NCBI GenBank assembly: GCA_902494195.1
Contig: CABUSH010000002.1
Span: 1-64,000, forward strand
Length of the DNA stretch: 64,000 bases
Direction: 5' to 3'
Source of the DNA: an uncultured Collinsella sp.
GTDB taxonomy: Bacteria > Actinomycetota > Coriobacteriia > Coriobacteriales > Coriobacteriaceae
The notes below the pieces were generated by a model, which did not search any database, was not told the origin of the DNA, and saw nothing but the letters and a program-made list of their open reading frames with translations. Shown here one piece after another: positions 59,291 to 64,000 of the stretch. Both the position numbers and the translations under genes were made by a program. Position 1 is the stretch's first letter, and each line of letters starts with the position of its first letter.

Positions 59291-60144
59291 ATCCCATGAG
59301 CGTCGGCCTCGACGAGACCGCCTTGCGTATCTTAAAGAATAGGCCGCTTGGGCATATCGAACACGGTGCGCTGGATACTATCCTCGGAGGTCTTCGTCAA
59401 TACCTGTGCATCGTCCCCGGCGGACCCGGTACGGGTAAAACAACGTTTATGCAGCAAATCGCCGACGGATGGGCCATTGCTGGCCATCCGGTGGTCATCT
59501 TTGAGGGCGAGCTCGGGCGAGACAGCATGCTCGCGAAGAGCCTCACCCGCATCTCGGGCGGCGAGCTCACGCACGATGATATGAACGGCGATGGCATGTC
59601 TGAGGACAAACGCGGGCTCTTCGAGAAGGTTCTCGACATTTACGCCCGCAGCATCGCCGAGCGAATGTATATCATTCCTGGTGAAATTAAATATGCCGGG
59701 ATGCGAAAGGCAATCGAAGAGGTTGCCGATAAACATGGCGAACCGCCACTGGTTATTGTTGATTACGCGCAAATCGTCTCTTTGCCGCAGGAACTGCGCA
59801 TTGCCGACGAGCGTATCGGCCTCAAGCTCGTCGCTTCCGAGCTCCGCCGAATCGTGGATGAGGCCCATTGTCCGCTCTTCGCTATCTCATCAATTAACCG
59901 CGTTAATTACGACAAGCAGACCACCGGGCTTCAGGCGATAGGCGGGTGCAACATGTTCGAGTATTCGGCAGATCTCGTTATGTCGCTTTCTATTAAGGGC
60001 GATAAGCCCGAAGAGCGTAATGCCAATATGTTGCTTAAAAAACGGCCCGTCATTGCTTCAATCACAAAGAACCGTTACGGTTCCTGCGGTATTGTCGAGT
60101 TTGAGTTCAACGCACCAGCAGCGATGTTTACCGAAATCGGCTAA
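59278..60144 (+). CDS. DnaB-like/RepA-like hexameric ATPase
   Basis: A 288-residue RecA-fold protein. It has Walker A CIVPGGPGTGKTTFMQQIAD near residue 44, an EGELGRDSM motif, Walker B PLVIVDYAQIV near 160, and AISSINR as a sensor. This matches the C-terminal half of DnaB or the RepA replicative helicase, with no primase-interaction domain. It probably supports replication of the excised element. The start is GTG 59278 after GGAGG in the upstream gene. Confidence 0.85.
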   Translation: MPALNPMSVGLDETALRILKNRPLGHIEHGALDTILGGLRQYLCIVPGGPGTGKTTFMQQIADGWAIAGHPVVIFEGELGRDSMLAKSLTRISGGELTHDDMNGDGMSEDKRGLFEKVLDIYARSIAERMYIIPGEIKYAGMRKAIEEVADKHGEPPLVIVDYAQIVSLPQELRIADERIGLKLVASELRRIVDEAHCPLFAISSINRVNYDKQTTGLQAIGGCNMFEYSADLVMSLSIKGDKPEERNANMLLKKRPVIASITKNRYGSCGIVEFEFNAPAAMFTEIG

Positions 60145-60146
60145 TT

Positions 60147-60422
60147 ATGGAGCCCGGACCCTACATTGGTGGATACCGGGCTCCCAATCCATGCTTGTCG
60201 TCCGATGAGCTCGCGCGCGCCGAGAACAGGGATCTTCCTCTGCTCTCGGCTGATGAGCTCATTTGGGAATGGAAGCGCCTGCTCGATGCTCTCGATATCT
60301 ATAGAGAACAATGGCGACCATACCGTATATATCTCGGCAGCTTGCCGGGAGTCCCCTTCGATGTCTGGGCGAGGGTGAGGATTGGGCGCATCGGTCAGAT
60401 GCTCCAAACAATTTCAACTTAA
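60147..60422 (+). CDS. Small element protein (91 aa), unknown
   Basis: A 91-residue acidic protein that starts two bases after the ATPase gene, in the same operon. ADELIWEWKRLLDALDIYRE (about 35-54) is a likely helix. It may be an accessory to the ATPase. Not recognised. No strong RBS is seen, consistent with coupling to the upstream stop. Confidence 0.6.
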   Translation: MEPGPYIGGYRAPNPCLSSDELARAENRDLPLLSADELIWEWKRLLDALDIYREQWRPYRIYLGSLPGVPFDVWARVRIGRIGQMLQTIST

Positions 60423-60430
60423 TAAAAGGG

Positions 60431-60454
60431 GCGGGGCCGATGCGTCGGCCCCGC
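60431..60454. promoter_or_regulatory. 10-bp perfect GC-rich hairpin before mobC
   Basis: GCGGGGCCGA (60431-60440) and TCGGCCCCGC (60445-60454) pair around TGCG. No T run follows. It marks the break between replication and mobilization genes and also the shift to more GC-rich DNA. Confidence 0.55.
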
Positions 60455-60463
60455 TCGGATTGG

Positions 60464-60808
60464 ATGGTTATGACTTCCATGAATACGCATATCAACGTAC
60501 GGATGAGTGAGTCGCAGCGTAAGGCTATCGAGGAGAAGGCGGCGGCCATGAACATGCCGGCGTCCTCCTTCATGCGCGATGCCGCCCTGCTCTGCGGCGA
60601 GAAGCCGGTCAGGGTCGCCGACGCGGGGGAACTTGCCGGTATCAGGACTGAGTTGAAGAAGATCGGCACGAACCTCAACCAGGCGGTCCGCGCCCTCAAC
60701 ACCTACGGGTCCGATCCGGTCGTCCTCAATAATCTCAACCGGGCGACATCAATCGTCTCGACGGCGGTGGGCTGGGTCAACGACCTACTCGCCCGTGCGA
60801 GAGAGTAG
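60464..60808 (+). CDS. MobC-like mobilization protein (ribbon-helix-helix)
   Basis: A 114-residue relaxosome accessory protein. NTHINVRMSESQRKAIEEKA then MNMPASSFMRDAAL form the RHH unit, and IRTELKKIGTNLNQAVRALN is the conserved C-terminal MobC motif. It probably binds oriT and helps the relaxase open DNA. ATGs at 60464, 60470 and 60479 are all possible; none has a strong RBS. It is followed directly by the coupling protein gene. Confidence 0.85.
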   Translation: MVMTSMNTHINVRMSESQRKAIEEKAAAMNMPASSFMRDAALLCGEKPVRVADAGELAGIRTELKKIGTNLNQAVRALNTYGSDPVVLNNLNRATSIVSTAVGWVNDLLARARE

Positions 60809-60835
60809 GTGGTTCTCGTGAAGGAGAAGCTGGTC

Positions 60836-62722
60836 ATGGCGCTGGTTTTCGCAGCGCTGCTTACCGCGGGGTTTGCGCCACTTATCGCCATTCCCCTCGA
60901 TTGCATGATCCTCGGATTTCCAATCGAGCTGAGCTCGATCGGATTCACCCTGAGCGTGGATAACACCATTTGGTGGTGGATTAACGTGGGGCCTCATTGC
61001 GTCCCTGGCTGCCTCGCCTCGTTCGCGCTGTTCCTGTCGGTATTCGTGCTCATGCAGCTATCGGCTTCCTCGAAGGAGCGAGCCGCCGACGGAGGTGTAC
61101 TTGGGGAGGCGCGGGTGAAAACGGGGCCGGAGACCATCCGGGGCTCGGAGATTTGGGACGGGCACGGACAGCCGAAAAGCAGAGGATTCGTGTACGGGTT
61201 TGAGAAGACGCTGTTCGGCTCCAAGTATCTGTTCGAACCGAGGCGGCACATGTTCCTCGACGGCTCAACGGGTGCCGGAAAATCAAGATCGCTGCTGATC
61301 CCGACAATTGATCTGCTGACGTATGGGGCGGATGACGGGGAATCGAGGCCGCAGACCATTATCGTGTCCGATGTGAAGAGTGAGCTCATCGAGTTGACGG
61401 GCGACGAGCTGGAGCGTCGCGGGTACCGGGTGCTTCTGCTGGACGCCCAGCATCCCGAGAAGAGCGACACGTTCAATCCACTGGAAATGGTCGATAGGCT
61501 CGCGAACGGGGGGAATCTGCCGGGGGCTGAGCAGGCCGCGGATGCCGTCGCCCGTACGCTCATCGCCGGGGAGGGCGATGCGAAGGCGAGCCACTGGACG
61601 GAATCCGCGCGGTCGCTGCTCGCCGCGACGATCCTTCTGGTCGTGCTGGACGAGGGCTGCCCGCGGGGCTGCAAGCACCTCGCGACGGTCTACCACATCA
61701 TGTGCCTGGGGACGGAGGGGGCCGGCGAGGATCCGTGTGAGCCGCTGAAGGGCCTGTTCCGTTCCCTGCCGCAGGGGCATCCGGCCCGCTCGCGTGCCTC
61801 ACAGTTCATCTCGAGCGGCGGCAACGAGCTGAGGAGCATCGTTTCCACGCTAAAGGTCAACCTGAGGATCTACGCTTCGGCGCCGATTGCGCGAATGGTC
61901 TCGGGCGATGATATCGATCCGAGTAGAATCCTGAGCGAGAAGACCGCGCTGTTCCTCCACGTGATGGACGAGGGCTCCCCCTACAACGCGATCGCGGCGG
62001 TCCTGTTCGAGCAGCTCTACGCTGCCGTGTATTCCATCGCGGACGCAGCTGGTGGAAAGCTGCCGCGGCCGGTGTCCATCCTCGGCGACGAATGGGGGAA
62101 CCTGCCGAAGGTCGAGTGCCTGCCTAGCCTTCTCAGCCTTGGGCGCTCGTACGACCTGTTCTGGATGGGCGCAGTCCAGAACATCTCTCAGCTGAACAAG
62201 TACGGCGAGCGCGACGGACGGAAGAAGATCCTGGCAAACTGCGGCGTCAAGGTCGCCATGAAACTGGGCGAGGCCGAGGACCGCCAGTATTTCACCGAGC
62301 TAGTCGGGAAGACGACGCGGCACACCATGGGAACCAGCTCGAGCAGGGGGCCTTCGGGCGGTACGGGGTCGACATCCTACAGCGAGCACGCCGACGACCT
62401 GATTCATCCTTGGGAGTGGACGGAGATGTCCCCCGACAAGGACGGCGTCATCGTGGTGAAAACCGCGGAGAACGGCGTGGGCAGGGAACATGCGGGGTGC
62501 TTCCGGGCCCCTGTCTGCGATTGCACGCGGATGCCGACGAAGGAGCACTTCGATCTGGGGACGCGCGAGCACGAGGCGGCCAAGAGGATGGAATACCAGG
62601 CCAGGCTGATATCAAGGCAAATGGGTCGGGAGGACGGCGTCGATCTCTGGACTCCCGAATTCGAGGAAGAGGCCGCGGAGCCGCCTGTTGCCGACGGATG
62701 GTCCGGCCTCTTCGTCGACTGA
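60836..62722 (+). CDS. Type IV coupling protein (VirD4/TraG)
   Basis: A 628-residue ATPase that brings the relaxase-DNA complex to the mating channel. Two N-terminal membrane helices (about 1-25 and 50-75) anchor it. Walker A is FLDGSTGAGKSRSLLIPTID near 150, Walker B is VSILGDEWGNLPK near 420, and SDVKSELIELTGDELERRG follows the family pattern. The start is ATG 60836, nine bases after AAGGAG; GTG 60809 and 60818 would run through that RBS. Confidence 0.92.
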   Translation: MALVFAALLTAGFAPLIAIPLDCMILGFPIELSSIGFTLSVDNTIWWWINVGPHCVPGCLASFALFLSVFVLMQLSASSKERAADGGVLGEARVKTGPETIRGSEIWDGHGQPKSRGFVYGFEKTLFGSKYLFEPRRHMFLDGSTGAGKSRSLLIPTIDLLTYGADDGESRPQTIIVSDVKSELIELTGDELERRGYRVLLLDAQHPEKSDTFNPLEMVDRLANGGNLPGAEQAADAVARTLIAGEGDAKASHWTESARSLLAATILLVVLDEGCPRGCKHLATVYHIMCLGTEGAGEDPCEPLKGLFRSLPQGHPARSRASQFISSGGNELRSIVSTLKVNLRIYASAPIARMVSGDDIDPSRILSEKTALFLHVMDEGSPYNAIAAVLFEQLYAAVYSIADAAGGKLPRPVSILGDEWGNLPKVECLPSLLSLGRSYDLFWMGAVQNISQLNKYGERDGRKKILANCGVKVAMKLGEAEDRQYFTELVGKTTRHTMGTSSSRGPSGGTGSTSYSEHADDLIHPWEWTEMSPDKDGVIVVKTAENGVGREHAGCFRAPVCDCTRMPTKEHFDLGTREHEAAKRMEYQARLISRQMGREDGVDLWTPEFEEEAAEPPVADGWSGLFVD

Positions 62723-62748
62723 CGGCGGTTTTTGAAGGGAGTTGGAAA

Positions 62749-63684
62749 ATGACCGCAATCAAGCAGGCGAGCGTCATGAGCGGGGAGCACCTCCAAAACC
62801 TCAAGCGGTATTTCGATTGGGACAGGGAGAAAGTCCTGGACCACGATACCCAGCACATCATCGATGAGGATCGATGGTTCGAGGAAATGGACGCCACCCG
62901 GGAGGCGGCCGGGCACAACCGGCCCGGGAAGCAGGGTGCAAGGTGCACGTACATGCAGCATCAGGTGATCGGCTTCAACCCGGACGAGTGCTCCTGCAAC
63001 GGCGGGCCGATGACGCCCTCGCGTTGCATGGAGTACGCGAGGGACTACATCGCCAAGCGCTATCCCAACCAGGAGATCGTGATTGTGCTGCATGAGGAGA
63101 GGTGCAGGTCGGATGGATCGGCCCGATTCGCCGCTCACCTCGCCATCAATAGGACGGACCTCGAGACTGGGCGGCGTCTGAACGACGGGCCGGCGAGGGC
63201 GGCGGCGAAATCCCGCGTGAGAACGGTGGAGGAGCTCGATACGAAGTACGGCCTGAGCCAGCTCGAAAGGGGCCTCTCGAACTCGAAGGTGCACGCGCGC
63301 CAGCCCGGTCGCGAGGAGCGCGAGATGGCAAAGAAGGGGAGATCCGACAAATCCGAGAACGCAAGGGTCCGAGCGATTGTCGCCCAGAGGGCAGAGGAGG
63401 TCGGGAGGCTCAAGAGCTGCCCCGACCGCTTCGGAGAGTTTGCAAGGCGGTTGGAATCGGATGGGATCGAGATCGCCCGATCCAAGCGGGGGGCGCTGCA
63501 ATACCGCTATCACTCGGAGTCCCTCGGCAAGACGAGGAAGATCAACGGCGCGAGGCTCGGCTACGCCGTCAACCGCTCGACCGGGCGGATTATGAGGTTC
63601 ACGGCAAGGGGAATCGACCTTGCCATACGGGCCGCGTGGGAGCTGGCTCGCGAGGGTGTGGATGACGAAAGAGGCCGGGACTGA
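62749..63684 (+). CDS. MOBP/VirD2-like relaxase
   Basis: A 311-residue mobilization nuclease. The core TYMQHQVIGFNPDECSCNGG, MTPSRCMEYARDYIAKRYPN and EIVIVLHEERCRSDGSARFA then AHLAINRTDLETGRRLND follows the MOBP pattern (HxxxSFxPxE, TPEQA, H...HxHNHxxIN, TGK). The usual HxHNH cluster is reduced to a single His (FAAHLAIN). The C-terminal part (about 200-311) is basic. GGGAG precedes the ATG. A palindrome-rich region that may be oriT follows. Confidence 0.82.
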   Translation: MTAIKQASVMSGEHLQNLKRYFDWDREKVLDHDTQHIIDEDRWFEEMDATREAAGHNRPGKQGARCTYMQHQVIGFNPDECSCNGGPMTPSRCMEYARDYIAKRYPNQEIVIVLHEERCRSDGSARFAAHLAINRTDLETGRRLNDGPARAAAKSRVRTVEELDTKYGLSQLERGLSNSKVHARQPGREEREMAKKGRSDKSENARVRAIVAQRAEEVGRLKSCPDRFGEFARRLESDGIEIARSKRGALQYRYHSESLGKTRKINGARLGYAVNRSTGRIMRFTARGIDLAIRAAWELAREGVDDERGRD

Positions 63685-63700
63685 CTTTCATATCTGAGGT

Positions 63701-63855
63701 CCGTGCAACAGCCGGTAAGCCTGTTGCACGGTTCTGCGGGAGCGACTTTGGAGCGGTTCGCACATCCCGGCTTCGGCCGGGCAAGATATTCCGTTGCACG
63801 GAATACATATCTTGCATGCCCCGAGAAGCGTAGGCCGAATCGACCGGAGTGCAAC
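63701..63855. other. Candidate oriT or iteron region
   Basis: CCGTGCAACAG (63701-63711) and its complement (63721-63731) form one hairpin. GCAAGATATTCCGT (63781-63794) pairs with ACGGAAT and ATATCTTGC (63798-63815) to form another. The word CCGTGCAAC, in either orientation, occurs at 63701, 63723 and 63793, and GTGCAAC again at 63849. No convincing gene lies in 63685-64000. The position after mobC, coupling protein and relaxase genes suits an origin of transfer, though the nick site is not recognised. Confidence 0.45.
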
Positions 63856-64000
63856 GGGGCAGGTGAGCGGAGGCGCAGTGATGGCGACCCAGGGGAGCCA
63901 TCGAACGGAGCCGGAGCGAGAGCCGGCGGGGCGTGACACGGCGGGGCGATCGCGAGTTGAAGCCGAGTGATTGTCCCGCCGTTCACGGCCCGCCGGCGGC

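Larger units (their letters stand above)
56460..64000 (+). mobile_element. Integrative mobilizable/conjugative element, left part
   Basis: It starts at the tRNA half-gene and includes a tyrosine integrase, an excisionase-like HTH protein, a DnaB-like ATPase, MobC, a VirD4/TraG coupling protein and a relaxase, all typical of elements that move by conjugation. Base composition at its left end is more AT-rich than the chromosome. The element continues past the window, so its right end, transfer genes and cargo are unknown. Confidence 0.85.

Noticed and set aside
63703..63936. 77-codon ORF after the relaxase
   Set aside because: It runs through two strong palindromes and has no RBS or recognisable domain.
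1..64000. CRISPR array, retron or toxin-antitoxin cassette
   Set aside because: No regularly spaced direct repeats, reverse transcriptase, Cas protein or convincing toxin-antitoxin pair was seen. The palindrome-ended 230-bp repeats are not arrays.

Overview
The window looks like a chromosome segment of a gut Coriobacteriia species, most likely Collinsella or a close relative. This is inferred from the high G+C content, the Actinomycetota-style tmk-holB-PSP1-domain order, a GalNAc-type PTS cluster, hypAB beside tatAC, a type IA topoisomerase with a Lys-rich tail, and short palindromic REP-like repeats between genes. No rRNA, intact tRNA or CRISPR array was seen.

Layout. 1-5.1 kb: a DUF2207 membrane protein, a 230-bp palindrome-ended repeat (copy A), an IS110/IS1111-type insertion sequence sitting inside a REP-like palindrome, and a GNAT acetyltransferase. 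5.3-20.8 kb: housekeeping genes. These are purH, a BceRS-like two-component system, a universal stress protein, uppP, pcrA, manA with a GntR regulator, a ROK glucokinase, a Mn-dependent pyrophosphatase, and nhaA behind an apparent transcription attenuator. 20.8-35.4 kb: repeat copy B, an aminotransferase, a STAS protein, tatA-tatC-hypA-hypB, a topoisomerase, tmk-holB-PSP1 protein, comF behind an RBS-masking hairpin, and an orphan nuclease-like protein. 35.4-44.7 kb: repeat copy C, a strong promoter driving a roughly 320-nt structured leader, a solute-binding lipoprotein, long-form HPF (raiA), DegV, a dehydrogenase with a His/Cys-rich tail, a NAD-type isocitrate dehydrogenase, a SurA-like chaperone, and an XRE/DUF2975 pair.

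45.2-55.5 kb is one catabolic locus for N-acetylgalactosamine or galactosamine. It holds a mannose-family PTS (IIA, YajC, IIB, IIC, IID), a GntR/HutC repressor, an AgaS-type isomerase/deaminase, an amino-sugar-6-phosphate deacetylase, an aldose epimerase, a tagatose-6-phosphate-kinase-like PfkB enzyme, and a YhcH-family protein. Two copies of the operator CTGGTTACTACCAG-type dyad, one before the PTS genes and one overlapping the agaS promoter, tie the locus together. The remnant of a second deacetylase gene lies after the kinase. The tagatose-bisphosphate aldolase needed to finish the pathway is not in the window.

56.4 kb to the end is the left part of an integrative mobilizable or conjugative element inserted in a tRNA-Thr(CGT)-like gene. 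The 3' half of the tRNA forms the left attachment site. It is followed by a 25-bp perfect hairpin, a tyrosine integrase, a divergently transcribed regulator-like gene, an excisionase-like HTH protein, a DnaB-like ATPase, MobC, a VirD4/TraG coupling protein, a MOBP-like relaxase with an altered histidine motif, and an iteron-rich palindromic region that may be oriT. The right end and any cargo lie beyond the window.
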